A stretch of DNA of 28,365 nt from a virus: positions 1 to 28,365 of the IMG/VR virus record IMGVR_UViG_3300017728_000079; one strand, given 5' to 3'. The notes below the pieces were generated by a model. It saw only the letters and a list, made by a program, of their open reading frames with translations, searched no databases and was not told where the DNA came from. A program made the translations under genes and the position numbers. Below, piece by piece: positions 7,377 through 14,300 of this stretch. The number at the start of each line of letters is the position of its first letter. Position 1 is the first letter of the stretch.

Positions 7377-8207
7377 ATGAAGTATTTGATAATGTTGTTT
7401 TTAACATTTTTCACGTTTAGCTGTTCTGATCAATTGTCGTCTTATCAAGGGTATGAAATAAGTTATAGAGACAAGTCATATTCTAACACTAAACATGTGG
7501 GTGCATCCTGTGACGACCAGTGTATTTATTCAAGTTACGCTGTAACTTATAACATACAAGATAAACAATACGACTGTGTTGAAGGTCCTTGCGTTTGTGT
7601 AAAAGAAGGAGACGCATATACATTGTGTGATGTTAATGCATCACCTCAAAATTTATGGGAGCAACAACAGACGCAGCAACAAAGTGTTTTAACACAAATA
7701 TCCAGTATTCCTTATTACAATCAATATGACAATATAAACTATCCTTACTTAACATGTCAAAATACATCTATTGCGATGGTTTTAAGCCACTTCCAATACA
7801 GAATTTACCCTGATGAAATATTTTCTAGATGGGGCAAAGACACTGCACAGTCGCCGTCTGGTCTGAACTACGTATATAACAGTTATTCTGCAAATAGTAA
7901 AATCAATACATACACTAATGCAACGCCGGAAGATCTCACGTCAGCATTGTCGCAAGGCTACATTGCCATCGTTCACGGATATTTCACATCTTACGGTCAC
8001 GTCTTAGTTGTTAGAGGTTACGACAGCCAGCATTATTATGTTAATGATCCTGCAGGGAAATGGGACGGCTGTTTTAAATGTGGATACACATCAGGCAATT
8101 ATAACGGTGTTACAAAGTATTTAAAAAAAGCTTTTGAAAATGCAGTCTTTACTTCAGACGGAAGTTCTTATTTGCCCGGGTGGATTCACCTAGTTAAAGG
8201 AAATTAA
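7377..8207 (+). CDS. Secreted C39-like cysteine protease, lipoprotein
   Basis: A 276-residue protein. A signal peptide ends in a lipobox TFSC, giving Cys16 as the lipidated residue. Residues 40-85 hold several cysteines (CDDQC, CVEGPCVC) and probably form disulfides. The C-terminal half matches a C39-like papain-fold peptidase: IPYYNQ then TCQNTS, with the probable catalytic Cys, and later SYGHVLVVRGYD and YYVNDPAG, which supply the likely His and Asp. It would be anchored in the envelope facing the periplasm or surface. Target unknown: it could cut peptidoglycan crosslinks, a receptor or a bacteriocin-type leader. GGAG stands 8 bases before the ATG. Directly followed by the TSP3 gene, probably the same transcript. 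Very unusual phage cargo. Confidence 0.75.
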   Translation: MKYLIMLFLTFFTFSCSDQLSSYQGYEISYRDKSYSNTKHVGASCDDQCIYSSYAVTYNIQDKQYDCVEGPCVCVKEGDAYTLCDVNASPQNLWEQQQTQQQSVLTQISSIPYYNQYDNINYPYLTCQNTSIAMVLSHFQYRIYPDEIFSRWGKDTAQSPSGLNYVYNSYSANSKINTYTNATPEDLTSALSQGYIAIVHGYFTSYGHVLVVRGYDSQHYYVNDPAGKWDGCFKCGYTSGNYNGVTKYLKKAFENAVFTSDGSSYLPGWIHLVKGN

Positions 8208-8208
8208 A

Positions 8209-8826
8209 ATGAGGTTTTATTTTGGACTCTGCTTGACTATTTTTATTTTTATGAACAATATATCATGGGGGCAAAGTTATGAATGCGATAATAATTTTGA
8301 ACAATGTGGAACACCTGACCAGAGTGGTGGTGGAGGAAAAGGTTCAGTATTAATAGCAAATACAGACTTAGGTGATTCATATCAGAACGCTGATGATTAT
8401 GATGATGATGGTGTTGAAGATCCTTATGATAATTGCATGCGTTATCCTAACCCAGATCAATTAGACATGGATGGTGATAACACTGGTGATATGTGTGATA
8501 ATTGCCTTGAGTATTATAATCCAATGCAAGAAGATATGGACGGCGATGATTGGGGAGACGGCTGTGATGATGACAGTGATGGCGACGGCATTTTAAATGT
8601 TGAAGATGGCTGTCCTACACAATGGGGCAGCACGTGTGCTGAACTTGATTTAGTAATTAGTGATAGCAATAACATTATAAATCATGACAACAAAAACAAA
8701 ATAACAGTTAAAAGACAAGAAAGGCTTGGTATTAACGAAAGTCATGAAAGCTGTAATCAAAGTCGTGATAACAATCTCATGTGGGTTCTTCTTATTATCA
8801 TGATATCTTTTCTTTTTGTCAAGTAG
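8209..8826 (+). CDS. Secreted thrombospondin type 3 repeat protein with C-terminal anchor
   Basis: A 205-residue protein with an N-terminal signal peptide (about residues 1-21, ending near SWGQ), a Gly-rich linker, then TSP3-type calcium-binding repeats (residues 61-140): DYDDDGVEDPYDNC, NPDQLDMDGDNTGDMCDNC, MDGDDWGDGCDDD and SDGDGILNVEDGCP. A polar region follows and the end is one hydrophobic helix (190-204, LMWVLLIIMISFLFV) with a terminal Lys. Such repeats bind Ca2+ and stiffen surface proteins; they are common in predatory and gliding Gram-negative bacteria but rare in phages. It starts 1 base after the protease gene with AAAGGA upstream. Likely of host origin; role in lysis, attachment or superinfection exclusion cannot be decided. 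Confidence 0.78.
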   Translation: MRFYFGLCLTIFIFMNNISWGQSYECDNNFEQCGTPDQSGGGGKGSVLIANTDLGDSYQNADDYDDDGVEDPYDNCMRYPNPDQLDMDGDNTGDMCDNCLEYYNPMQEDMDGDDWGDGCDDDSDGDGILNVEDGCPTQWGSTCAELDLVISDSNNIINHDNKNKITVKRQERLGINESHESCNQSRDNNLMWVLLIIMISFLFVK

Positions 8827-8856
8827 ATTAGAATCAGATTTGACGAAGCGAAACCT

Positions 8857-9033
8857 ATGAAACGCAAAACAAGAAACAGGTTAGGTATTATTAATAGCGG
8901 CAATTATAAAGGCGATCCGTGTTTAGTAATAGATGAATACAATAATGTAACAACAGATAGACTTAAGTGGTTTAGAATTTTATTAAACAATAACATTTTA
9001 GTAATGTCAAATAAAAACATAACATTTTTATAA
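8857..9033 (+). CDS. Small SH3-like phage protein (58 aa)
   Basis: A 58-residue ORF with the layout basic N-terminus, GDPCLVIDEYNNVTTDRLKWF, then ILLNNNILVMSNKNITFL. It repeats the strand pattern of the product at 6586 (LCNF..IVLVV..RYEVMFNDGSIDVVS). No known function. The ribosome site is weak (GAAG 10 bases before the ATG). The frame is the same as that of the TSP3 gene, whose TAG stop lies 30 bases upstream. Confidence 0.55.
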   Translation: MKRKTRNRLGIINSGNYKGDPCLVIDEYNNVTTDRLKWFRILLNNNILVMSNKNITFL

Positions 9034-9083
9034 ACTTTGATAATATTGTATATAATTACCTCATAAAATAAGAGGTGATTACT

Positions 9084-9176
9084 ATGAAAAACGAATGCGA
9101 AAACGCACCAATTTATTTAGCTATAATATACTTTATAACATTTACTATTCCAGGAATTTGTCAATATTTAACGTAA
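9084..9176 (+). CDS. Small single-helix membrane peptide (30 aa)
   Basis: A 30-residue ORF, MKNECENAPI followed by a hydrophobic helix IYLAIIYFITFTIPGIC. AGAGGTGATTACT gives a good ribosome site 7 bases before the ATG. It fits between 9033 and the next gene at 9189. It is likely to insert in the membrane. Function unknown. Confidence 0.55.
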   Translation: MKNECENAPIYLAIIYFITFTIPGICQYLT

Positions 9177-9188
9177 GGAAAGGAAACA

Positions 9189-9446
9189 ATGACATCTAAA
9201 GGATTTACAGAGATAGACTATGTGCAGTCAAATGCAAGTGCTGACAAGAGAGTTAAGTATTTTTTAAATGATTTAAGAGCATTGCTAGATAAGCATAGAG
9301 TAAAACTATATAGTCATGAGTGCGAAGTCTATATAGAAGGAAAAGGTTATGTAGGTTATCTAGAAGATAACGTAGAAACTATAGATATTGTTGAAGGAGA
9401 AGAAACACTTTACGCTTCACAGAAGTCTATTACTATCGATCAATAA
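9189..9446 (+). CDS. Unrecognised small acidic protein (85 aa)
   Basis: An 85-residue protein. A helix (residues 20-37, KRVKYFLNDLRALLDKHRV) is followed by a strand-rich, acidic half (VKLYSHECEVYIEGKGYVGYLED, then VETIDIVEGEETLYA). AAGGAAAGGAAACA is a strong ribosome site. It is the last gene of the first plus-strand block and ends just before the terminator at 9469. I do not recognise it. Confidence 0.65.
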   Translation: MTSKGFTEIDYVQSNASADKRVKYFLNDLRALLDKHRVKLYSHECEVYIEGKGYVGYLEDNVETIDIVEGEETLYASQKSITIDQ

Positions 9447-9468
9447 TTTAATTCTTTTGCTAGATACA

Positions 9469-9494
9469 AAAAAACCAGCGTAAGCTGGTTTTTT
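9469..9494. terminator. Bidirectional terminator between convergent blocks
   Basis: Stem AAAAAACCAGC (9469-9479), loop GTAA, stem GCTGGTTTTTT (9484-9494). With A-runs on one side and T-runs on the other it can end transcription from both strands. It lies between plus genes ending at 9446 and minus genes ending at 9518. The stem core is the same as at 7229. Confidence 0.88.
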
Positions 9495-9517
9495 ATTGTT
9501 TACTTTTTTAAAAGTAT

Positions 9518-9919
9518 TTATTTAAAACTAATCTTCTTTTCTTTATAATCTTCTTTTAAAGGCATTGTGATTTTAAGGACGCCGTTTTCGAGTTCTGCAA
9601 AAGAAGACTTAACATCAATATCTTTTCTTAAAGGCAAAGAAATATTAACAGGTTTAAAATAAGATAAATCTTTTAATTCATCAATAGTCTTTACACAGAG
9701 CTTTCTATCTTTAAAAGTTATAGACAGATTTTCTTTTGTAATACTAGTCGCAATACAGTCAAAAATAAGATTACCGTCTATTTCTTTCAATGAATAAGAT
9801 AAAGTATTTGCTGAAGATGTAAGACTTAAAACATCATTTGTAATAGCATCAATTGCTTTACTGTAGTCTTTATAAAAATAGCGATTGGCTGGAAATTCTC
9901 CATAAACTGTGTTAAACAT
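9518..9919 (-). CDS. Hsp20-family small heat shock protein
   Basis: A 133-residue alpha-crystallin domain protein. After a 25-residue N-terminal arm, the beta-sandwich runs to the C-terminus; the family hallmark is the ending FAELENGVLKITMPL, followed by KEKKISFK (strand 9 plus tail). Hsp20 proteins hold unfolded proteins without ATP and are common in large marine phages, where they may help virion assembly. The ATG has TTAGGAG 8 bases upstream. It is the last gene of the minus-strand block, so it is at the far end of the transcript or has its own promoter; I see only a weak match upstream. Confidence 0.85.
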   Translation of the reverse strand: MFNTVYGEFPANRYFYKDYSKAIDAITNDVLSLTSSANTLSYSLKEIDGNLIFDCIATSITKENLSITFKDRKLCVKTIDELKDLSYFKPVNISLPLRKDIDVKSSFAELENGVLKITMPLKEDYKEKKISFK

Positions 9920-9964
9920 AATTTTTCTCCTAAAATGTTGTTATGTATAATTTAAACACTAAAT

Positions 9965-10216
9965 TTAAATTGGTAACCCTTTTATCTCATTTTTTTTATA
10001 ATTTTTTATTAAAGTATTTAAATCAAATAAATCAATATTTCCTCCCCAGCTTTCAACTAAAGACTTTATTTCAACGTAAGACATTTTATTTTTTTCAATA
10101 ATATCACATAGCTCTTCTTTGTACTCCTTTACATTGTCAAAAACGTAAATCTTTGTTTTGTTTGCAATTTCAAACGTATTGTTTTCATCATTAACAGTGA
10201 TTAATAAAGTGGACAT
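9965..10216 (-). CDS. Unrecognised small protein (83 aa)
   Basis: An 83-residue protein. An N-terminal beta hairpin (MSTLLITVNDENNTFEIANKT) is followed by helical segments with YKEELCDIIEKNKMSY and IKSLVESWGGNIDLFDLNTLI. The charged, mixed alpha/beta nature suggests a soluble protein. AAGGAGG precedes the ATG with a 19-base palindrome right against it (10226-10244), so translation may be controlled by a hairpin. Family unknown. Confidence 0.65.
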   Translation of the reverse strand: MSTLLITVNDENNTFEIANKTKIYVFDNVKEYKEELCDIIEKNKMSYVEIKSLVESWGGNIDLFDLNTLIKNYKKNEIKGLPI

Positions 10217-10225
10217 AATACACCT

Positions 10226-10244
10226 CCTTATATTAAATATAAGG
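10226..10244. promoter_or_regulatory. 19-base palindrome overlapping a ribosome site
   Basis: CCTTATATT-A-AATATAAGG is a perfect inverted repeat. In the minus-strand RNA its last AAGG is the beginning of the AAGGAGG ribosome site for the gene starting at 10216, so a hairpin would partly hide that site. It may be a regulator site or an RNA thermometer-like element, or a chance AT-rich palindrome. Confidence 0.4.
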
Positions 10245-10246
10245 GT

Positions 10247-10486
10247 TTATATTACGAGTTTAATAATATCTTTATGTCTGAGTATTATTATTTCCCCTTC
10301 ATATAATATTTCGCAAAATTGTTCGTCAATGTTCTTATTTAATAACATTTCATCAACAAAGCAGAGATATACACCTGTTTTTAAATAGATAGACTTTATT
10401 TTTTTTGCAGGGTTTTTGATACTATAACCAAAAACAGAGTTTACTTCTTCAATGTTAACTAAAAAATGAGAAGCTACTCTACTCAA
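10247..10486 (-). CDS. Unrecognised small protein (79 aa, TTG start)
   Basis: A 79-residue protein if it begins at TTG 10486; no later ATG would leave a complete fold. Strand-rich: FLVNIEEV, IKSIYLKTGVYLCFVDEM, FCEILYEGEIIILRHKDIIKLVI. It starts 6 bases after the YkuK-like gene stops, so it is probably translated from the same message. Ribosome site is weak, so the start is uncertain. I do not recognise it. Confidence 0.55.
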   Translation of the reverse strand: MSRVASHFLVNIEEVNSVFGYSIKNPAKKIKSIYLKTGVYLCFVDEMLLNKNIDEQFCEILYEGEIIILRHKDIIKLVI

Positions 10487-10491
10487 AGCTA

Positions 10492-10968
10492 CTATGTCTT
10501 TCTTGTATGAAGATCTGCGATTGATGAAGCAACAAAAGATTGAGGTTTAGTTTTAACTTTAAATCCGCATCCTGAAACGTAACCTTTAATCATGTTTTTA
10601 TATCTAGAAGAAAGATGGTTTGAACTTTCATTTACATCTGCATGAATTTCAATATTTGCTAATTTAAATTTATCTTTAATATCTAATGCAATCTTAATTG
10701 AATCTTCAGTTTCTTTAAGTAGTCTACGTGACAAGTCTAGATAGACGTTATTTTTAACTTTTTGCCTTACGTAAAAATAACGTCTATCATAAAATTCAGT
10801 ATTTAAAACGCATATAGCACTAGTAAAAATAAAGTTATAACCTAACTTAACACTATCAGTACCTACTATTATTTTATGACCTTTACTTTTAGACACAGTC
10901 TCTAATATTTGAAACATATCCTTAGTAGATATAAGTTCTCTTTTGCCTGTCTTCCAGTAGTCTTTCAT
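10492..10968 (-). CDS. YkuK/DUF458-like RNase H-fold protein
   Basis: A 158-residue protein with the full set of YkuK-type segments: IIVGTDSVK near residue 33 (first acidic residue), FTSAICVLN, DRRYFYVRQKVK, RRLLKETEDSIKIA, IEIHADVNESSNHLSS (second acidic cluster), MIKGYVSGCGFKVKTKP and SSIADLHTRK. These conserved Asp residues suggest an RNase H-like metal-dependent nuclease, though the activity of the family is not well defined. Many large phages carry it. Starts 14 bases before the zinc-finger gene's end, in the same operon. Confidence 0.8.
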   Translation of the reverse strand: MKDYWKTGKRELISTKDMFQILETVSKSKGHKIIVGTDSVKLGYNFIFTSAICVLNTEFYDRRYFYVRQKVKNNVYLDLSRRLLKETEDSIKIALDIKDKFKLANIEIHADVNESSNHLSSRYKNMIKGYVSGCGFKVKTKPQSFVASSIADLHTRKT

Positions 10969-10981
10969 TATTAAAATCTCG

Positions 10982-11179
10982 TTATCTACCTAATGTTTTT
11001 GCTTCACTTATATTTCCAATAAATTGGTAAGCACCTTTATTAAATAGGGGAGCAACACACTTAGATTTTCTTATTACTTCTTTTCTTGCAAATTTATCAC
11101 CGCAACTAATGCACGTTTTATAACCTAAGTCTTTTCTTTTGTTAGGATATTCTTCACCACAAACATTACAATAAGCCAT
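10982..11179 (-). CDS. Small zinc-ribbon protein (65 aa)
   Basis: A 65-residue protein with two CxxC pairs, YCNVCGEE and TCISCGDK, 17 residues apart, typical of a C4 zinc ribbon. The tail APLFNKGAYQFIGNISEAKTLG recurs in small phage proteins. The chosen ATG at 11179 has GAGGATAAC just before it; an upstream GTG at 11212 has no ribosome site and lies inside the previous gene. Zinc binding is likely; role could be DNA binding or transcription control but is unproven. Confidence 0.7.
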   Translation of the reverse strand: MAYCNVCGEEYPNKRKDLGYKTCISCGDKFARKEVIRKSKCVAPLFNKGAYQFIGNISEAKTLGR

Positions 11180-11180
11180 G

Positions 11181-11726
11181 TTATCCTCGCTGATAGTATT
11201 TAAGTGTCCCACAAATCTTTCTATAATAGTCTGTGCTGCTCAAACCAGAAGCAGCAACTTCTTCTGTCCAGTCCTTGTACATTGCATAACCAAGTTCAGT
11301 TAACTCTTCTTCAACAGCAGGATATTGAACTGGATCAATAAACCCGTCATCTGGCTTTTTCCACTGTCCTTTATTTTTTTCATCTGTTTTATATAACTTC
11401 AAAGATTTAGGCGTATTAGAAAGCATGTTAGCATTAAGAAGTGTCTCGGGCTTTAAGGCAACTTCTATTTTGTTGTTTTCTTTGTCGATAATGTTACATA
11501 CACAAACAAAGTTTTTTCTACCTTTTGTCTTTACAAACTTTAAAAAAGCTTTCTCATGAAACTTAAAAGACCTAGTAAGGCTTATTGCTTTTTTTGAAGA
11601 ATACTTTTTTTCATTAATTGCAAAAGTTATTTTGTCTAATATATGCTGAAACTCTTTAGTGTCTGTATGAAAGTATATCCATTTATGCTTAACACCACTA
11701 AATTTTTCTTTTATTTTGTCTTTCAT
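11181..11726 (-). CDS. Paralogue 1 of a local three-member family
   Basis: A 181-residue protein that seems related to the products at 12533 and 14452. Shared points in order: KEKFSGVKHKWIYF near the start (compare KYKGRGNTWVKI), a later AFLKFVKTKG (compare GFGWARFSKV), VALKPETLL and LSNTPKSLKL (compare LLGNTPVKLDI). The C-terminus, after QWKKPDDGFID, is specific to this copy: TELGYAMYKDWTEEVA. The C-terminal YYRKICG piece might be an added domain. AGAGGAAATC precedes the ATG. A promoter does not lie directly upstream. Function unknown. Confidence 0.7.
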   Translation of the reverse strand: MKDKIKEKFSGVKHKWIYFHTDTKEFQHILDKITFAINEKKYSSKKAISLTRSFKFHEKAFLKFVKTKGRKNFVCVCNIIDKENNKIEVALKPETLLNANMLSNTPKSLKLYKTDEKNKGQWKKPDDGFIDPVQYPAVEEELTELGYAMYKDWTEEVAASGLSSTDYYRKICGTLKYYQRG

Positions 11727-11742
11727 GATTTCCTCTTTTTAC

Positions 11743-11772
11743 TATTATAAGACAAAATTAATTTTAATGCAC
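11743..11772 (-). promoter_or_regulatory. Phage promoter variant, GTGCAT-N17-TATAATA
   Basis: On the minus strand GTGCAT (11772-11767) and TATAATA (11749-11743) are 17 bases apart, just upstream of the gene starting at 11726. The -35-like box differs from GTGTAA at two positions. Confidence 0.55.
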
Positions 11773-11774
11773 GC

Positions 11775-11987
11775 TTAATCCTCATCAAAAACTACTGACT
11801 CGACTTCAAAGCCGTATGTAGATTCAAGATATTCGACGATATCTTCTTCTTGCGCATCGCTATCAATATCATCTTCATTTATTTTTAACGACTTAGGTAA
11901 TACTGCAATCTTTCTTGATTCTTCGTAATCACAATCTTCAAAGTCTGTTCCATCAAACGACCAAACAATTTTCTTAACTTTAATCAT
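11775..11987 (-). CDS. Unrecognised small acidic protein (70 aa)
   Basis: A 70-residue, very acidic protein. VKKIVWSFDGTDFEDCDYEES is followed by a basic strand (RKIAVLPKSLKI) and an acidic helical end (IVEYLESTYGFEVESVVFDED). GGAGATTTAAT gives a good ribosome site. The acidic charge and phage context would fit a DNA mimic or inhibitor, but nothing specific supports that. Family unknown. Confidence 0.65.
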   Translation of the reverse strand: MIKVKKIVWSFDGTDFEDCDYEESRKIAVLPKSLKINEDDIDSDAQEEDIVEYLESTYGFEVESVVFDED

Positions 11988-12038
11988 ATTAAATCTCCTA
12001 TTTTGAGTCTATATATAACATAAAAATTGTATTTGTTT

Positions 12039-12323
12039 TTACTTTTTTAAAGAATTAATTTCGTAAGTAATATACCAGACAGCTTTTTCAAGATCTTCTA
12101 TAGCTTTATCTGGATTCTTTTTTCCTGCTCTACCAATATATTTAACTGCATTACCTAAATTAAAATCAAGTTGCCATGCATCAATCACGTCGATGACTTC
12201 ATGGCCTGATGCCTTCATATAGTGATCAGGATGATTTACGCTTGATCTTTCTTTCTTTTTTGATTTACCACATTGACACATAATGCCAGCAGTACAGGTT
12301 GTACATCGAGCACACTTTGACAT
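12039..12323 (-). CDS. DUF3310 protein with an extra N-terminal cysteine cluster
   Basis: A 94-residue protein. The core NHPDHY (residues 30-35), GHEVIDVIDAW, FNLGNAVKYIGRAG and KAIEDLEKAVWYITYEI is the DUF3310 family, often named a SaV-like nucleotide kinase though its activity is not established. Many phages carry it next to nucleotide or replication genes. The N-terminal 18 residues add six cysteines (CARCTTC and CQCG) that are not part of the usual domain and could bind a metal. AAAAGG stands 9 bases before the ATG. The gene starts one base before the stop of the gene upstream. Confidence 0.85.
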   Translation of the reverse strand: MSKCARCTTCTAGIMCQCGKSKKKERSSVNHPDHYMKASGHEVIDVIDAWQLDFNLGNAVKYIGRAGKKNPDKAIEDLEKAVWYITYEINSLKK

Positions 12324-12324
12324 A

Positions 12325-12540
12325 TTAATTTACCTTTTCTATCTTAGATGAATTTTTACAAGAACTGTTCCAGAATCTAAATTTATGAATAGATTCTGGA
12401 CAAAACAAACTATACTGAAGAAAATAATCCTTAGTGGGAATATTATATATCTTATCAATAGAAATTATTAAGCACAACAAACCTTTACGATATACAGGTG
12501 ATTTAAATAAAACAATTTCTCCAACTGCTATATCATGCAT
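12325..12540 (-). CDS. Small SH3-like phage protein (71 aa)
   Basis: A 71-residue protein: AVGEIVLFKSPVYRKGLLCLIISIDKIYNIP with a C-terminal QYSLFCPESIHKFRFWN strand. The layout is that of the tiny barrel proteins at 6586 and 8857. The ATG overlaps the previous stop by 8 bases, so it is probably coupled to the paralogue at 12533. No function known. Confidence 0.6.
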   Translation of the reverse strand: MHDIAVGEIVLFKSPVYRKGLLCLIISIDKIYNIPTKDYFLQYSLFCPESIHKFRFWNSSCKNSSKIEKVN

Positions 12541-13153
12541 TTATTAAATCTTCTAGTCTTACAATACCTAATGCACCTAAATCTTCAGTGACAACAGGTA
12601 CGTCTATTATTTCTTTTACAGATTTATTGTTCTCAAATATTCCTGGCTCTAGTCCTAAATTATGAGGCACTCCTTCAAGATTAACTACGTTACTATTTAA
12701 TAAATCCAAATTATCTATTCTTACTTTTATATGGTCTTCTAACTTTGAGCCTTTTGTTCTTATTTGAAATCTTGAAAATCCTTTTGATGAAGAAGAAAAT
12801 CTCATCCAAGCAAAACCATTACTTTCAAATATATCAATCATATTACTACATTCTCTAAACGTGCTCGAATTTTTATCTGATGTTGACATCTCATGACTTA
12901 GAGTGTTTCTTATCTCAACCCATACTGGGTTATTATTGCCTACATTAACTCTAGCCCAAGCGCGACCTCTGCCTGAAAACATTGATTTAATACTCACATT
13001 ACTTATATGGCTAATGTTTAAGTGACTATTAATTGCGTCATTGAATATTTCTCGAAGTAACGTTAGTTTGATTTCATGTTGATCTTCTTCAAGTTTAACA
13101 ATGATATCATGCACTTTTGGAAAAATAATTTTTCTGATTGATTGAATGTCCAT
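12533..13153 (-). CDS. Paralogue 2 of a local three-member family
   Basis: A 206-residue protein with clear similarity to the product at 14452. MFSGRGRAWARVNV matches its KYKGRGNTWVKIPK, NGFAWMRFSSSSKGFS matches EGFGWARFSKVEGTD, and FQIRTKGSKLEDH matches FEVRYKGSKFDQP. A helical N-terminus of about 55 residues (KVHDIIVKLEEDQHEIKLTLLREIF) is unique to this copy. CAAAGGAA lies 8 bases before the ATG, and a GTGTAA promoter lies just upstream. Function unknown; the conserved Trp/Arg pattern suggests a shared binding site. Confidence 0.7.
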   Translation of the reverse strand: MDIQSIRKIIFPKVHDIIVKLEEDQHEIKLTLLREIFNDAINSHLNISHISNVSIKSMFSGRGRAWARVNVGNNNPVWVEIRNTLSHEMSTSDKNSSTFRECSNMIDIFESNGFAWMRFSSSSKGFSRFQIRTKGSKLEDHIKVRIDNLDLLNSNVVNLEGVPHNLGLEPGIFENNKSVKEIIDVPVVTEDLGALGIVRLEDLINA

Positions 13154-13178
13154 ATAAATTTCCTTTGTATGTTTTTAT

Positions 13179-13208
13179 TATTATAAATTAACAATATAAA
13201 AGTTACAC
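13179..13208 (-). promoter_or_regulatory. Phage promoter, GTGTAA-N17-TATAATA
   Basis: Minus strand: GTGTAA 13208-13203, TATAATA 13185-13179, 17-base spacer, just before the gene starting at 13153. Confidence 0.8.
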
Positions 13209-13212
13209 TTAA

Positions 13213-13482
13213 TTATTTTTTTTCTTTCATCATCTCATTATACTCTTTTCGAGACTGTAAGTGTTTATTCACCATTCGTATGTTTGGCTTTTTTATTATT
13301 TGGTCTATCCTTCCGCATCTTTGTCCACCATTAACAAGACAATGAAATTCAAAGTATTCATATCCTGTCTCGCTATCTTTCCAAACTTCAAAAACTTCGC
13401 CATATCCAAAATTTTGGTCAGGTCCTTTTAACTCTACCCATAACATATCGCCAATCTTAATATCATCGATAGAGTATGACAT
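13213..13482 (-). CDS. Unrecognised small protein, SH3-like (89 aa)
   Basis: An 89-residue protein starting at ATG 13482; the TTG at 13503 has no ribosome site. The N-terminal IKIGDMLWVEL, EVFEVWKDSETGYEYFEFHCL and RIDQIIKKPNIRMV are strand-like, and a basic Lys/Glu helix ends the protein. The GYEYFEFH segment resembles GYEYYEVMI at 15686. It overlaps the end of the previous gene by 20 bases. It ends next to the promoter at 13179. Confidence 0.65.
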   Translation of the reverse strand: MSYSIDDIKIGDMLWVELKGPDQNFGYGEVFEVWKDSETGYEYFEFHCLVNGGQRCGRIDQIIKKPNIRMVNKHLQSRKEYNEMMKEKK

Positions 13483-13693
13483 AATCACCAAACCACTTAT
13501 CAAAAGTTTGAATTAACATTTCGTAGTCTGAAAGCATCATTTCATCTTGAATACATTTTATTCTAAACTTTGACATATTTAATTGACTACCTAATGATCC
13601 AGCTAAGCCAATGAGATTAAAAGCATTGCCTTCTGGACCGTTTAAATCAATCTCTATTTCTTTGCTTTTTAATTCATGTCGAGATTTAATCAT
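13463..13693 (-). CDS. Conserved phage protein of unknown function (76 aa)
   Basis: A 76-residue protein with the conserved pattern EIDLNGPEGNAFNLIGLAG, then SDYEMLIQTFDKWFGDYVILY. I recognise this from memory as a recurring small phage family ('IDL.GP.GNAF.L'), with no known function. ATG 13693 has GAGAGG 7 bases upstream and overlaps the previous stop as ATGA; the upstream start at 13717 lies deeper in the previous gene. The two helices around a GNAF turn suggest a compact fold. Confidence 0.75.
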   Translation of the reverse strand: MIKSRHELKSKEIEIDLNGPEGNAFNLIGLAGSLGSQLNMSKFRIKCIQDEMMLSDYEMLIQTFDKWFGDYVILYR

Positions 13694-13947
13694 TTGCAGC
13701 CTCTCAAGTTTATACACTCAACAAGCTTTCTATCTTGCTTTCTTAGTTTTATTTCACACATTTTCAAACCAAACTCAATGTTCTTGATCTTAAATTCAAG
13801 TTGACGTACTTCTTGTGTTAGAAAGTCGTTTCTTTTAATTGTTTTCATAATGTCTTTATTTTCACTTAATACTCTTTCATATTCATGATGAGGAACACAA
13901 GAGTATAAAGATATTACTAATAAACACGCCATGTAAAAGTACTTCAT
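13690..13947 (-). CDS. Small lipoprotein with a coiled coil
   Basis: An 85-residue protein with a signal peptide and lipobox (LYSC, Cys17), then almost entirely a charged heptad-like helix: VLSENKDIMKTIKRN and LEFKIKNIEFGLKMCEIKLRKQ. It ends with two cysteines. Short lipoprotein plus coiled coil is the make-up of outer-membrane spanins (Rz1), but those are usually Pro-rich and lie near an Rz partner and lysin, which are not seen here. Therefore a lipoprotein of unknown role, outer membrane or periplasmic. Confidence 0.7.
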   Translation of the reverse strand: MKYFYMACLLVISLYSCVPHHEYERVLSENKDIMKTIKRNDFLTQEVRQLEFKIKNIEFGLKMCEIKLRKQDRKLVECINLRGCK

Positions 13948-13956
13948 GATTAATCC

Positions 13957-14289
13957 TTAGAAATTGTAGCTACCTAAGCTGCTTTTATCTGATTTTGCAA
14001 AATATGACATCAAGTTCATCTCAGAGATGAAGAAGCTTTTGTTGTCAGAGAGTCTTAATAACTCACATTTAATAACTCTTGATGTACCAGAAGCAGCCTG
14101 AACTGTACTACCGCTAAAGATAAACTCTTCATGAGCTGCAATGGGCTTTTTAATACCTTTAATTCTCATGCCAACTTTTGCTGGCATGAAATAGTTTCCT
14201 CTGTTAAACGTAAAAACAACTGACCCTTTTCCAGACTTTTCTTTAAAAAAAATAGTGTCACCTTGTCGAATTTCAACCCATTGTGTCAT
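13957..14289 (-). CDS. Unrecognised beta-rich protein (110 aa)
   Basis: A 110-residue protein that seems mostly beta: WVEIRQGDTIFFKEK, GSVVFTFNRGNYFMP, VGMRIKGIKKPIAAHEEFIFSG, SRVIKCELLRLSDNKSFFISEMNLMSYF. The repeated strand-turn-strand suggests an SH3-like or OB-like barrel. AAAGGACTTAACT gives a good ribosome site. It follows the small membrane protein gene at 14301. No function recognised. Confidence 0.65.
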   Translation of the reverse strand: MTQWVEIRQGDTIFFKEKSGKGSVVFTFNRGNYFMPAKVGMRIKGIKKPIAAHEEFIFSGSTVQAASGTSRVIKCELLRLSDNKSFFISEMNLMSYFAKSDKSSLGSYNF

Positions 14290-14300
14290 AGTTAAGTCCT

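Noticed and set aside
7278-8848. Shared TTTGACGAAGC at 7278 and 8838
   Set aside because: One copy has TTGACG but no matching -10, and both copies lie in or next to coding frames; probably chance.
8827-8856. TSP3 frame continuing past its TAG into the 8857 gene
   Set aside because: The protein ends naturally after a membrane helix and Lys; the shared frame is a one-in-three chance, unlike the amber at 22503.
13690-13947. Outer-membrane spanin
   Set aside because: Lipobox and coiled coil fit loosely, but no inner-membrane spanin, lysin or holin pair is next to it and the Pro-rich region is absent.
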